This document shows positions 24,113 through 37,028 of a DNA stretch of 64,000 bases, one piece after another. The DNA comes from Arabidopsis thaliana (lineage: Eukaryota > Streptophyta > Magnoliopsida > Brassicales > Brassicaceae), in NCBI RefSeq assembly GCF_000001735.4, contig NC_003070.9, positions 9,796,001 through 9,860,000 on the forward strand, read 5' to 3'. The translations under genes and the position numbers were made by a program. Under the pieces are notes generated by a model. The model was not told the origin of the DNA. It did no database searches and worked only from the letters and a program-made list of their open reading frames with translations. Position 1 is the first letter of the stretch, and each line of letters starts with the position of its first letter.

Positions 24113-25411
24113 AAATAATAGATCCTCCGATGTTTGGTAAATTTATTAATAATTATTTACACAAGTTGGTAATTGTGGAATAATTTGTCTACACAAGGTT
24201 GACAATTGTGGCTGAGCGATTATGTTAGAGTGCATCAAGTTGAAAGTGTAGGATTTTGTTGGACTCTTTTGGTGCCTTGGTAAAATAAGATGATATAATC
24301 GGGGTGGTTTTGATTGAGCTTCCACCAAGATAGAGTGTTCATATTTTATTAGCTAGTAGACTTAAAGATTTATGTCACTCATCGTAATGAGAAATTTCTA
24401 CAATTTCCACTTATATACAATGCAAAACAAACTAAATTGGTACAACAAACATATATTCATGTGAACCTCATATGTTCCTCATGCATAGTTACCAATAGTT
24501 CGTATCTCTCGTCTTTTATTGGGAGTTATCTTATCAATGTGCTGAATTTGGCTATAATGATGTTTTTCAAATTGAGCACACGACCATGAGTACTTTATTT
24601 TTTGTTTTTTCAAAATGACTTAAAATCGTTGTGTATCATTTATCGAGTCTCTATTCGAAAGGCCAGACTAACTCGATTTGGACTGGTGCCAAGACAAAAG
24701 CTTGTTTTTGGGGAGGTGCGGAAAGGTGAAACCCTCCGTAGTACGTGATGTATCTCAGGAATAGAAATGTTCTGATTTTATCATTTAATCTTTGTGGAGT
24801 TTGATGAATATATAAAGGTGATTTAGAGTTTTTATGTCATTATTTACATGATTACTAAAAGAAACCCTAGGCTAAAAGATATTTGCCTCAAAATTGAAAA
24901 AGTTGAATATTTTAACACTTTACTAATATATACTTTGTTAAGCACCATTTTTCCCTCCTATTTTCTCTCCTTATTTCAAGACTACATGTGCCCTCATAGA
25001 GACACTTGCTTTTGCATTTCACTTTATGTTAATCTGAGCAATAAAAGACCTCTAAAGACCATATCTAAGCAAATCCCTGAACAAATGTCCTAATCAACAA
25101 TTTAATTAATACTAGTTTCTTTTCGGTTTCAAGGCGTTTACCAAAAACCAAACAACTCTTTACACAAAACTAGTTCTATTCACTTTGGGATCGGTGATGT
25201 GCTTATTGCTATTAATTAATACTAGATATGATCATAGTCTCTTCTATTCCAAGCAACGCATACCACTTTGTTTATGTGGTACACCAGTCATTTACTTGCC
25301 TACTCAATAGAAGTTTTCACTTTTGATTTTGTATTTCTCTCCATAAGTATAATATTAGGAATAATTAAAGCTATATAAGTAAAGAATGCGAAAATCTTGA
25401 TGGATTTAACA

Positions 25412-25437
25412 TTATATATATATATATATATATATAT
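25412..25437. repeat. (TA)n microsatellite
   Basis: An uninterrupted alternating T/A run of about 26 bases in intergenic DNA. Likely polymorphic in length. Confidence 0.9.
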
Positions 25438-28400
25438 CTTTCTAGATTTAGATTTAAACTCGGATTGTTATGCAATGACGCAACTAGTATAAATGACTAG
25501 GCTACATCTTACATGTTATGGTCAGCTAAAAATTGTTATGTTAAATGTGTGATTAAAATTAATTTAATTGAGGTGTATGTACACACGAAGGATTTTATAT
25601 TGCTATAGATAGATAAATAAATAAAAATAATTTATACTGTTTGGACTGACCAAGTTATAACACTAAGAAAAACAATAATATGGGAATTCCACAGTTTATT
25701 TTTCACTAATTTTCAAAATCCGTTATTTTTTTTTAAAAAATGTTCTAACTAAACGAGAGAATTAAAGTTATATTCTCTTCAAGGAAGCTGGCAAATTTAT
25801 TTAAAGTCTCACTTGTACATCAAACGTACGTTGAATCATTTATAAGAGCTGAGTGTGTAAGATACGTAATTTAAATTTGACAAGTCATTAGCTTTGCCAA
25901 ATATTTCGAACACTATGAAGTCTGTGATCATTAACTTATTTTTCTTGTCAACAGAAGTCACATGTTACATCACAAATCCTAATTAGTAGAACACTAGAAA
26001 TCAGATTTAGCTATAACCATCCAACATATAAGCTATACACTTGATTTTTGGAGACTTGTGGGTAAACTAACTACTCTTGAAATGTGAGACTCACATGTAA
26101 GTCTTGTTTCGGTAATTAATCTCTAAATTTTAATCTTATGTAACCCTACGTTAATAGACCGAATAATATTTTTTAACTTGAGTAAATCGAAATCAATACT
26201 CATATTACTAGATTATAATCTCATATCATATTCCTAATTTTTATTGTATTTTTTCTGTTTCTCTTATTGCCATTTATCTGAAATTTTCTTTTTAATTTAT
26301 TTTCTCTTATGGTTTTGTCGTGATTCAGGAGTAGTAATTAATTCACGTCATGCGCGATTTAATATGAATTTAAAAATGTTATCTCAGTCCATGAGAAGTA
26401 GTAATTGTGTTGTGCGTATTGGTTTGAAGTAGTCCACCAAAAGAGCAATAAATGCAAAGCTCGTAACTTTGACCTATTTTTTGTTTGTCTTATTACACTA
26501 CTGATTTTTTTTTCCTTTGCCATGTCTATACAGTATACACTATTATTCTCTCTTATTTTTCAATATATGAACTACATAACACATTTAATATAAACAACAT
26601 GCATTAGTTTACATTAGATAGAAAACTTAAGCTGTTACATGATCCAGGACTTTGGTATCCTAGTGGCATGTCCGCATGTGTTGCAATCTCTTAAAACTCT
26701 CAAACAGCAACTACAACATATTCTACATAGTCTCTAGATTTGTTTGGGTCAACCATATAGTCTCGAATTTAAACGTCAAATTCACAGTACGTATATGGTT
26801 CTTAACCACTGTATGCCAATTATTATCACTAACCCTTTCAATTATACTGTATTTGAAACCCGAATCTTATATTAACCTTAGCGTTTTAGGCTTAAGTTTA
26901 TTGTTGACTTTCGAACTGTTAACATACTTTTATGGGTGTATATATATGACTTATGCTACAACCAACTTTTGATCCTTTAACTTCTAGCATAAGTCCATGA
27001 CTGTAGTTTCCAATGGATATGCTTAGAATCCCGTTGACATATATTTTGAGTGAAGAATTAGATGATGAACAATATAAAAGTATTTAAGCCTTTTAACAAA
27101 AATATAAAAATATATTAAAAAAAAATCCTGTTAATAAATTCTTTTACGGGAATGACCAATCAAAATATATGTGGGCTTATTGTTCCACGAACCAGGATGA
27201 AACACATCAGATGATACATCATTCAAAGGTTTTGCGAAAGTTCTTTTTATCTAACTAGGATTTCGGATGGTTTGCCTAAAATAACATAATAGAAGAAAAT
27301 ATGGGCGTTACGTATCAGGAAAATATTATCACAAAACAACATTTCAAGAATTCATTACTTTTAAAACAGAAATAGTAAGGTTAGAAAATATTCAAAAAGA
27401 GTGCATGTCTTTTAAAGTTGATGGGTCGGTCTTATAGATTGCGCATGTCCTGTATCTCTCCCAAACATTGTGGACCGGTCTATGTATTTGTGAAAGGAAA
27501 TATGCCAACTTTTACTAGTCTCTCTCTCGCATGTGTGTGAGTGAAATAGTTTTAATATTTCAAATTTATTTCCAAAACAATTCTTACAAGGATTATCAAC
27601 TGCGCAGCTTAAAAAATCCAATTATACTCAACTAGTATTATCACTCTATAGTTCAGAATACTTTTCTTGAAAATATGAAATATATATAAACTATAAATTT
27701 TATGTTTTTATATTATTTAATGAAGACAATCAATGGGATTAAGACCATTAACGTGTGAAACATAAGACATATATGATTTATCGTAAGGTTGAGAATCTAT
27801 GTATGCTTTTTCAGGGACCAAAAGGAATATATAACATCCCTTCAGAAAAAAAAAGATTTACATGATTTGGGTTGTTACGTTTCAAAAAGAAAATTAAAAC
27901 TCTAGTTTAAAATCTGGTAGATGTTTCAGCCCCTTGTTTAATAAATCTGAAACGAGATTCTCACCATCATTTTTTTGGGATAAATTATCACTATTATTTT
28001 CATATATATGTTATTTTAAATTGATTATTAATTATTTAGTAGAATGGTATAATCATGAATTATAAACAAATACGTGGAATAAAATAACTAAATCGAGATG
28101 TTTAATTAAATCAACTTAATTGTCAAGGAAAAGATTTATTTTAGTTTTATCATTAAATGACTAAACCAAAATAAACTAAGCAATATAAAAAGCCTAAAGC
28201 AAAGGAATTGACGAAACATGCCTAAAGTGTATGACATAGCGTATTTGAATGAAATTTGTTCACGAGAAAAAGATCATCTTCTCCAAACCCTCTCAGGCCT
28301 CTTTTCTCTCTGTTCACATCTGTTTCCTCGTCACACAAGACATATACATTAACCTAATTCAACTGTTCCATGTCTTTTAAAGTTTTCTTGATGGAATTAA

Positions 28401-29252
28401 GCTGATGCATGTTATTTTATGTTGTAATTATCATCATTTATGGTTAGTTAGTCAATTGGTCTATTTATATTATATGTATATCAACGTAACGACCCTATCA
28501 TATGCATTTGGATCTGCATCACCAAGATGATGACTTTATAATATCCAAGAGATTTAACAATCTTAACAATCCTTCTCTCTCTTAATCTTGATTGCCATAA
28601 GTCAAACTTGAGATTATTTAATTACTATATGGAGCCCAATTATCGCATGTAAATGAGGTTAATATAAATAGGCAGATTTAAACTAACATATATGTCAATG
28701 GAATTTGAATAACTAAGAGTTGTTTAGTATTTCACAGCAATGCAAATATACAGGTTTTAAGAACAATATGCAAATGAATTTAAGGGATATATAAAAAGTT
28801 CTTAAAGAAAATTCCATAGCCACATATATAAAGAATTTGTTAACTTAAGCTATCATATACTTCTTTTTAGTATAAACTTTATTTGAAAAATTTGCATGTG
28901 AGTTCATAAAGGTTTCAACGAGTTCCTAAATAAAATCTAGCTAAGAGGCAATATTAGATGAGTATAGTGAAGACCAAGTGAGTATATCTTTTGGCAGACA
29001 TATGCAAATCTTGTGAATATGATTGGATTGATATTATTCAACGGATCATAAAGAAAGAGCTTGATTGGAGGATTAAACAGCATATAAACAAATATGATAT
29101 TAAACAAAAAATAACATATAAAATTATAGGGAAAGCCTGCACAGGTAATATTGACCAACAATAGCTTCTTTCTAACTAGACAAGGCCATGTGTGTTGTAG
29201 GACCTCCCAAATATATATTTTCTAATAATTATTTCATCATTTGCCAATTTAT

Positions 29253-29259
29253 TATATAA
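29253..29259 (+). promoter_or_regulatory. TATA box of GH3.17
   Basis: TATATAA lies about 170 bp upstream of the GH3.17 ATG and is followed by a CT-rich leader with no upstream ATG. The spacing suggests a leader of about 140 nt. I saw no canonical TGTCTC auxin element directly beside it. Confidence 0.5.
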
Positions 29260-29430
29260 CCATTTCTCATCCTTCTCCTCATACCACCAAAAACCAACCT
29301 TCAAGAACAGAGAAGAAGTGATTCTCTAAACAACAAAAATAAAATAAAACTCTTCTTTCTCTATTTCTGTTGAAGGTACCTCATCATTGCAACACAAACT
29401 TAAAGCTTTGTTTGTGTCTGCTTTCAGACA

Positions 29431-31883
29431 ATGATACCAAGTTACGACCCAAATGATACAGAGGCTGGTCTCAAGCTTCTCGAGGATCTGACAACAAATG
29501 CAGAGGCTATCCAACAACAAGTTCTTCACCAAATACTCTCTCAAAACTCTGGAACTCAATATCTCCGAGCATTTCTGGACGGAGAAGCCGACAAGAATCA
29601 ACAAAGCTTCAAAAACAAAGTCCCTGTGGTGAATTATGACGACGTAAAGCCTTTCATTCAACGAATCGCTGATGGAGAATCATCTGATATCGTCTCTGCT
29701 CAGCCCATCACAGAACTCCTCACTAGGTAAACATATTTTTTCACCAAATTCTACAAAAACTATCGTTATATACTGTTCTCTTAAGAATTTTCGTTATACT
29801 TATTAGTAATTTCTTTGAGTTAATATTGGATGCAGTTCGGGGACTTCTGCAGGAAAGCCGAAGTTGATGCCTTCTACAGCTGAAGAATTGGAAAGGAAGA
29901 CATTTTTCTACAGCATGCTTGTGCCTATCATGAACAAGTAATAAATGAGTTTTTATTACTTCAATCTTAATTTACGTAATTAATTTTTTTGTTTTGTGCA
30001 TTAATATCTCTTAAATTCATTCTCATTCCAAAATAAAAAAAAAAAGAGAAATACAGAAATATTTCTTAAGAAAATAAAAAACACAATAGTATATAATAAT
30101 TTTTGTAGCATCCAACAGAAACAATATACGTAACCAGCTCTCTTATTGGGCTTAAAACATTTAGGAAATATATTTGGCTTCTCTTTGCTACAAAACACCT
30201 TGCAGATTGAATATGTAGGATCCTAGTTACACTCATGAGAGGGCAAAAATAAATCAATTATATCTGTTTTCTTTAGTCAAAAGATTAAAACAGTGAAGGA
30301 ATTTTTTTTTGATAGATTGGATTGTGTTTACATATTTGAAATTGCAGATATGTGGATGGGCTAGATGAGGGAAAAGGGATGTATCTTCTATTCATAAAAC
30401 CAGAGATCAAGACTCCGTCAGGTCTAATGGCCCGTCCTGTTTTGACCAGCTACTACAAAAGTCAACATTTCAGAAACAGACCATTCAACAAGTACAACGT
30501 CTACACTAGCCCTGACCAGACCATTCTTTGTCAAGACAGCAAGCAGAGCATGTACTGTCAGCTTCTCTGCGGTCTAGTACAGCGATCTCATGTCCTAAGA
30601 GTCGGAGCTGTCTTTGCCTCTGCCTTTCTTCGAGCAGTCAAGTTCTTGGAGGATCATTACAAAGAGCTTTGCGCTGACATTAGAACCGGTACTGTCACTA
30701 GCTGGATCACTGACTCATCCTGCAGAGACTCGGTCTTGTCGATCCTTAATGGCCCAAATCAAGAATTGGCTGATGAAATTGAGAGTGAGTGCGCTGAAAA
30801 GTCGTGGGAAGGAATCTTGAGGAGGATATGGCCTAAGGCTAAATATGTTGAGGTGATTGTGACTGGTTCGATGGCTCAATACATTCCGACACTAGAGTTT
30901 TATAGCGGAGGTTTACCGTTGGTTTCAACGATGTATGCTTCCTCTGAGTGTTACTTTGGTATCAACCTTAATCCGTTGTGTGATCCTGCCGATGTTTCCT
31001 ACACGCTTCTTCCTAACATGGCTTACTTCGAGTTCTTGCCCGTCGACGACAAATCCCACGAAGAGATTCACTTTGCAACTCACTCCAACACCGATGATGA
31101 TGATGATGCTCTCAAGGAAGATCTCATCGTCAATCTTGTTAATGTCGAAGTCGGTCAATACTACGAAATCGTCATCACTACATTCACAGGTCAGTGACTC
31201 TCTATACGAACACAATCTAGGTCTGATGTGGATTCCTAAAACGGATAGTAACTTGTAGCACAAGTGACCTGTTACATATGTTTTTGTCAATAGGTTTGTA
31301 CAGATACAGAGTAGGCGATATTCTAAAAGTGACGGGTTTCCACAACAAAGCGCCTCAATTCCGTTTCGTGCAGCGAAGAAACGTTGTACTAAGCATCGAC
31401 ACTGACAAAACGAGCGAAGAAGATCTACTAAACGCAGTGACACAAGCTAAACTAAACCATCTTCAACATCCTTCAAGCCTCTTGCTCACGGAGTACACAA
31501 GCTACGCAGACACGTCATCAATCCCAGGGCATTACGTGCTCTTCTGGGAGCTAAAGCCACGTCACAGCAATGACCCACCAAAGCTTGACGACAAGACAAT
31601 GGAGGATTGTTGCTCTGAGGTTGAGGATTGTTTGGATTACGTCTACAGGAGATGCAGGAACAGGGACAAGTCGATTGGGCCATTGGAGATAAGAGTGGTG
31701 AGTTTGGGCACGTTTGATTCGTTAATGGATTTTTGTGTCTCACAAGGATCATCTTTGAATCAGTATAAGACTCCAAGATGTGTTAAATCTGGAGGAGCTC
31801 TTGAGATTCTTGATTCCAGAGTTATTGGGAGGTTCTTCAGTAAGAGAGTTCCTCAATGGGAACCACTTGGTTTAGATTCTTAG
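29431..31883 (+). CDS. GH3.17: Indole-3-acetic acid-amido synthetase GH3.17 (4 exons)
   Basis: Exons 29431-29726, 29836-29937, 30348-31189 and 31294-31883 give 609 aa, the usual length of the family. The acyl-adenylate/thioester-type ATP-binding motifs are in order: [10 protein letters not shown] (99-108), YASSECYFG (329-337) and GLYRYRVGD (414-422). GH3 enzymes activate IAA with ATP as an adenylate and join it to an amino acid in the cytosol; GH3.17 (also VAS2) is known to prefer glutamate and lowers free IAA. The GAT run coding a short Asp tract (about residues 380-385) is in a variable loop. All motifs are intact, so the enzyme should be active. Large antisense frames over exons 1, 3 and 4 are by-products of its codon pattern. 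The locus is probably At1g28130. Confidence 0.96.
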
Positions 31884-33290
31884 ACTTTACTTCTTTTTCT
31901 TTAATGTATGATTAAAGTCTTGATTTTATAAGTATAAGATCTTCATTTGTTAAGTTGCTAATTGGTGTTTCTTTTTTTAATTGTTAAGCTTTTGTCTCTT
32001 TTGTAACAAACTTTCAGCAAAGTCCTCTCATTTTGTGAATGTATACTTTTGTGTCTCTTTCTTTATTATTCTTTGTCTCCCTCTCTTTTTCGAAAAGATT
32101 AAAAAAAATCGTACCAAACCCTTTACATAAAATCTAGCTCATCTCTTTTTTTCTTCATAGGAATGGTAATATATTCATATTGTATACATAAATCGAACAT
32201 AACTGAAAAATAAAAACAGAGATTTTAAGACCGAAAAAATATTATAAAAGAGAAACTTTCGAAGTTCTCTTTTGCAATATATCTACGTTAGTATAAGATA
32301 AAGATGAAAATAAAATGAGGAGATTGAAATAATTGGATAGAGAGGTGAAGAGTGACGTATAGATGCACATGAAGATGGTGATGGTTTAATATGCCAGCCA
32401 ACACACAGCAACATCATTGAGATCCACATTTCTTTCTTACATCATTTCTATTTTTTTTCTTGCATAAATCTCAACTCTATCTCTCGTCAACAGTTTTCAC
32501 TTTTCTTTCTTTTTTCTCTTCTAAAATCCTGAAAATAATTTATATAAATGATCGTTACTTGTACTAGTTGTACATGTAATAAGTGTTGAAGTTGATTAAA
32601 ACCACACAAAAAGTTTTGTTATGAATTTAATATAAGTTCACTAATATATGCAAAACCATTGTTTAATATGGAAACTATAAAGATTTTCGGAGCAAATTTC
32701 TTCCAAGTGTTGACATTTAACAAGTCTTGGATTTGTTTTCAGCTCAAAGTAGGTTTAACTCATTATTAGTAGAAAACCATGTGCCTGAATAGTATTGTAA
32801 TGTAAACTGCAGAATATAAAATTTTAAGAATATTCGAACAACAATAAACGATGTGTGGTCTTATGAAATCATTATTATATAAAATAAAAACCAAAATTCT
32901 TTATATCAGCTATTCATTTTCACATCATAATCTACCTTTTCAAATTGTGGTTTTAATGACATAATTAAAATTAAATATACTAACTATATGAGTATTTGGT
33001 AGGACTACCAACGTATATCTATTACTACATTTAATGTCTGTTTGAATGTGGCTGTCGACATACATATATAGCCGTAAAATTTCAATATACAACCTATGTT
33101 AAGATATTGGATGAATATATTTTAAAACAAATCGATATATTACCATGATTTGATTTTTATAAAAACATTAAATTTGTAGAAATTTTTCTTGAAACTATCA
33201 TGAACAAAAAAAACAGATGACATAGGTTTTGATCTAAATAACAATACTGTTAAATATATTTTGAACCAGATTGGCTACCGAATTCAATTT
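31884..33290. other. Spacer downstream of GH3.17
   Basis: About 1.4 kb, AT-rich. The first 200 bp are the probable GH3.17 3' UTR. The rest has T-rich runs and no coding, tRNA or transposon-end signal that I can defend. Confidence 0.5.
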
Positions 33291-33348
33291 TTCTATTGGG
33301 GCTATAGGTGTTCTCCCGGGGAAAATAACCAATGGAGTTGATTACGTT

Positions 33349-33465
33349 GCTCCTCGCAGTTCTCCCTTTAACACCAACGGTAGATAGGAACCGAAATGTC
33401 TCACGACAATCTAAACCCAGGGCTCAGGCAAGAAAACCAGGGAAGCGTGAAAGAGCTCACTCGTC
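33349..33465 (-). pseudogene. Organellar (mitochondrial-type) large-subunit rRNA fragment, nuclear insertion
   Basis: Read on the minus strand, bases 33420-33349 contain CTGGGTTTAGATTGTCGTGA, then GACATTTCGGTTCC and TATCTACCGTTGGTG, ending in ACTGCGAGGAGC. The GTCGTGAGACA..TTCGGT phrase belongs to the conserved 3' domain (near the sarcin-ricin region) of bacterial-type 23S rRNA. The flanking bases fit plant mitochondrial 26S better than plastid 23S (which has GGTCCATATCC) or cytosolic 25S (GACAGGTTAG). The homology stops abruptly before the expected CTAGTACGAGAGGACC. Beside it, on the plus strand, GCGTGAAAGAGCTCACTCGT (33444-33463) resembles another conserved rRNA segment. It is too short and rearranged to function. 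Confidence 0.6.
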
Positions 33466-34400
33466 CAAAGTTAGATCTAGCGAATAGCGATAGCGTTTTT
33501 GTTTGTATAACAACTTGTAATCCACACTCATAGTTTCGGATATTCAAAAGTTTGATCGAATCAAAACGGTAATGTGGCTAATATGCCCACCCACCCCTCG
33601 TAGCTAGATTCATCGTAAGAAATGAATTGAAAGCATGGTAAAATAAAAGCAAAGCATGGTTAATGTGGAAGTAAGTAACCGACAAGAGTTGGATATGATG
33701 GATGTGTTGCTATAAAGAGTAAATGGGGTAAAAGAGACAGATCTATGACCCCAAATATTAAAGCAAAAGAAAAAAGGGAACAAACTTAACTGTTCACTTA
33801 AGAGAAAACGATGAGTTTCCTCTCAACTGTCCTGTCATGTTACTTTCCGTATCGCTCTCCAGAACAAAAACGCTGTCGTTTTCGTCTCGCTACCAACACA
33901 AAACCATTGCAACCCCATCTAATCCTGCTGTTTCAGTGTATATAAAATAAATAAATAAAACTGTTCATTGCATGTAAGTCTGGAAATATATACACGTATT
34001 GTCAACTTAATGACAGATTCGAATAATGCATTTTTCTTCGATAAGAATCTATCCACAATAGTTTTGATTAGAGAGCGAGACCCCATGAAAGTTAGTGTCT
34101 GAGACTTTATCAGCTTGTAGCCTTGTAGTCCTAACCACACTTAGACGTTGTGAATCTACAGTGGTCTATTCCAAAAATAGTTTATAAACATTTTATTTCC
34201 GCATTCGTAAGTCGTAACCCGTCCTTTTCTGTAGAAAAAAAACTACGTTAAACAAACATCATAGAAGGCTAGTTTTTATAGACAAATTAGGTATAAGTCG
34301 CACAACAAACCCAAGGTTTAGATGATGAACACAACTATTTCACTATCATAGTTAATCAAGGTGGTTAATCAAAGGAATTCTAGATCGAAACTCATAACTG

Positions 34401-34493
34401 TTCTCGTTATAACTAAATAATCGAATTTGATCAAATTTTGGGGTAAGTTCTCGTTATAACTAAATAATTGAATTCGATCAAATTTTCGGATAG
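34401..34493. repeat. Two-copy tandem repeat, 47 bp unit
   Basis: TTCTCGTTATAACTAAATAA begins at 34401 and again at 34448; the units then share TCAAATTTTGG-type sequence with three or four substitutions. Non-coding. Confidence 0.85.
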
Positions 34494-35848
34494 GCTCGAC
34501 TACGCGTTCTTTTGGAGGGGTCTAATACTCACCACTAGTCCAATACTCATGTGTAATATAATAACTCAATCAAGCTTTTTTTAGCTACTATAAATCATAT
34601 AAAACTAGTCAAAGAAGATGTTAAATATGACGTTGTTATACTCACATGCAAAATAAAGTACATTTGTAACTGTAAAAGTTTTAATAATCAACGAATCATG
34701 GATTGAGAATAAATTTATGAATGTAGCTGGGAGTCATTAAAACTTTACTGCATGTTAATTTTTCGAGTTAAAGCATCCTTAATAGACTAATGGTTGAAAG
34801 TTTGGTTTGTTGATATTAGAAAGAGAGTATCATTTAAACCAAAAAAAAAGAAATAGAGTATCATGACTCTGGATTTAAATCCTGAATTGATAAACGGCAA
34901 ATGCGCAGTAAAATGTGTTTGTAGTTGCATTACTACAAGAGTCAAATCCAAAACTACTAAATTTGTACAAACTAAATAGACATGCGGCCGAGAATACACA
35001 CTAAGCTAAGAAGAAGAAAACTAAAGAGAGTTTTAAAGTTTTTCTTAAGTCTAATTATAATATCAAATCATAAACAAAGCAGACGTGAAAGATGCAACTA
35101 AAAGTGGAATGATTAACTAAAAAGGCAACAAAGTCGACATGCAAGCTAAACAAAGAAATGGTTAAACTCAAGATTAATAAATTGATCTATCGTTTTAAAA
35201 GTAGAAAAAAGAAAAGGAAATGTGAGCGTGTGTGAGCCGTGTTATGTAAAGGGAGAGGCTAGAATAAGGCCACGAGTGCAAGAGGGAACAAAGAGAAGCT
35301 AATAATTAGAAGGTTAGGGAGAGACTCAAGAAATGAAAAGAAGAGACAAAAGATAGAGAGAGAAGAGAGACCCACAAAACAAAACACACACGAGTAGAGA
35401 TGCAGCATTAGACACGACTCCTCCTTTTTCCTACGCACGCAATTTGGAGCTCGTCCTCATATTGGAGGTAGGGACTCTCCTTTAACACTTGCTCTTTCCC
35501 TTCTCAGTTTTGGTCGGATTCATTTCATAAATCTCTCTCTCTCCCCCATTTTCTCTCTTATCCAACTTCTTGTCTCTATTTCCAATTCTAAAGAAACAAG
35601 CAAGATTTGGTAGAGATTATATGAAAGATTTATCTTATATACAATAACTTGTGAAGTAGAGACTCAAAAACCTTAGCAATTATTGATTGTTCATAGTTGT
35701 CACATTTTGGTCAAACTTAGCCATGTATCTAGTATCTACATTGGACCGTCCAACTTATGCATATTAATCTAGGTATTTTTGAATAATTTGTAGCCATGTT
35801 AATAAATGACAAAACTCCTAGAAGATTGAGACAGAAAGCAACAAGACT

Positions 35849-35850
<2 letters not shown>

Positions 35851-35882
<32 letters not shown>
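35851..35882. repeat. (GA)n microsatellite
   Basis: An alternating AG run of about 32 bases, directly followed by a short TG run. Long GA tracts can bind plant BPC/GAGA factors, but no adjacent gene start is visible. Confidence 0.9.
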
Positions 35883-35884
<2 letters not shown>

Positions 35885-36791
35885 TGTGTGAGACCATAAT
35901 ATTAGTATTAAGAGTCGACCATATTAGTCGTACTCTGAACACCGCATTTAACACCCCACTCGTGTGTCCTGTCTTTCAATTGCTTGTCCCGATTCACGTT
36001 CAATGACAGAACCTTATTCCTAATTTCACGCTCGTTGTTTGCAAACTTAACAACTCTTACTTAGCATTTTCCTATCTCCATTCCGGAAACCCGCATACAT
36101 CACAATCATTGTTGGCCTAAAAACACGCTAAATCTATTTTGACACACATGAATAGCATGGACTACCATGGAAAAGAGACCTATATCCATTTAATTGTAGG
36201 ATCATGCGTCTTAACTGATATTCGTTTTAACCATGGTCACTTTCCTTCAATATGGCTAATAACAGGCCAGAGGACCGGAAAATCTGTACGTTATACTCGG
36301 AAGTGACTGGTTGAGTTCATAATTGTAGGAGTAACAAGATTTCTAATTTTCTACCCTTGTAGTTCTTATGGATCATAACTTTAGACATCTTAATACCACA
36401 GTAACACGGTCGGACATGTTTCCTCGGTGAAATACAACTCACAACTAGGGATTTTGGGTTGAAATTTTGCGGACAGCCAGGCTCGGTTCTGGATAGGACG
36501 GCCCGAGCTGGACCATTTTCATTTTGTCACAATTGGACCCCGATTAAGTCTAATCCCGCTTTTTTCATTGCACTTTCCAGGTAAGATGGGGGCCATAGAC
36601 AAACAAGACCATACTAAATCCTAAAACTCAAGCCTAAATAAGGACCGGCCTAATCAGTGCATCAAATTGAGCCGGGCCAGGTTGGCCCATCAAAACACAC
36701 TGAGGGGCAAAATATCAAAAATAAATAAAACTACAAGGGGATGACTTTAAACCGGGTCCAAATCCGGGTCCGACTGAACCAGGTTGCCCCA

Positions 36792-36815
36792 TTTTTTTTT
36801 TTTTTTTTTTTTTTT
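36792..36815. repeat. Poly(T) tract of 24 bases
   Basis: An uninterrupted T24 beside a GC-rich patch on its left. It could be the reverse-complemented A-tail of a retroposed sequence or slippage. It lies about 215 bp beyond the Ycf49-like stop codon. Confidence 0.8.
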
Positions 36816-37028
36816 GAATGTCAAAAAAGAAAATATGAGATGCAACCAACTCTCAATCAGGGAATGGACATTTTGATGGCATTTGTATTGTCACTTCTAA
36901 GCTACTAATCACAATCTACAAACTGTGTTTATGGTAGCATTTCTCCTCAGTGGTAAATAGAATCTATGGATACAAAATATTTACCTGTTCTTGAAGATGC
37001 TTAAAACATTCCACTATCATTCAGATTC

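Larger units (their letters stand above)
22274..29250. other. Seven-kilobase gene-poor interval upstream of GH3.17
   Basis: Highly AT-rich. Frames of 60-100 codons (for example 22693-22971, 26676-26972 and 28937-29161) are Phe/Ile/Tyr-rich with no domain, splice or codon-bias support, as expected from AT-rich chance translation. It contains a (TA)n microsatellite at 25412-25437 and an imperfect duplicated phrase at about 23815 and 24053. The last kilobase likely holds GH3.17 regulatory DNA. No RNA gene recognised. Confidence 0.55.
33490..36780. other. Intergenic region between GH3.17 and the Ycf49-like gene
   Basis: About 3.3 kb. It contains a 47 bp tandem repeat (34401-34493), a GA-rich to CT-rich transition at 35330-35600 resembling a transcribed leader but without a convincing reading frame, a (GA)n microsatellite at 35851-35882, and an unusually GC-rich patch at 36450-36780. 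Short frames (33919-34140 and 34787-34999) are unsupported. A non-coding transcript cannot be excluded. Confidence 0.5.

Noticed and set aside
29376..29426. Possible leader intron in GH3.17 (GAAG|GTACC ... TTTCAG|ACAATG)
   Set aside because: At about 51 bases it is shorter than plant introns normally splice.
29326..29661. 111-codon antisense frame over GH3.17 exon 1
   Set aside because: Shadow of the sense coding exon; no motif.
30925..31443. 172-codon antisense frame over GH3.17 exons 3-4
   Set aside because: It crosses the spliced intron 31190-31293, has no domain, and mirrors the codon pattern of a clearly coding sense strand.
34401..34493. Possible CRISPR-like repeat array
   Set aside because: Only two directly adjacent copies with no spacers, in a plant nuclear genome.
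35851..35882. GA tract as a defined GAGA-factor promoter
   Set aside because: No gene start is visible within 1 kb on either side, so it is recorded as a microsatellite only.
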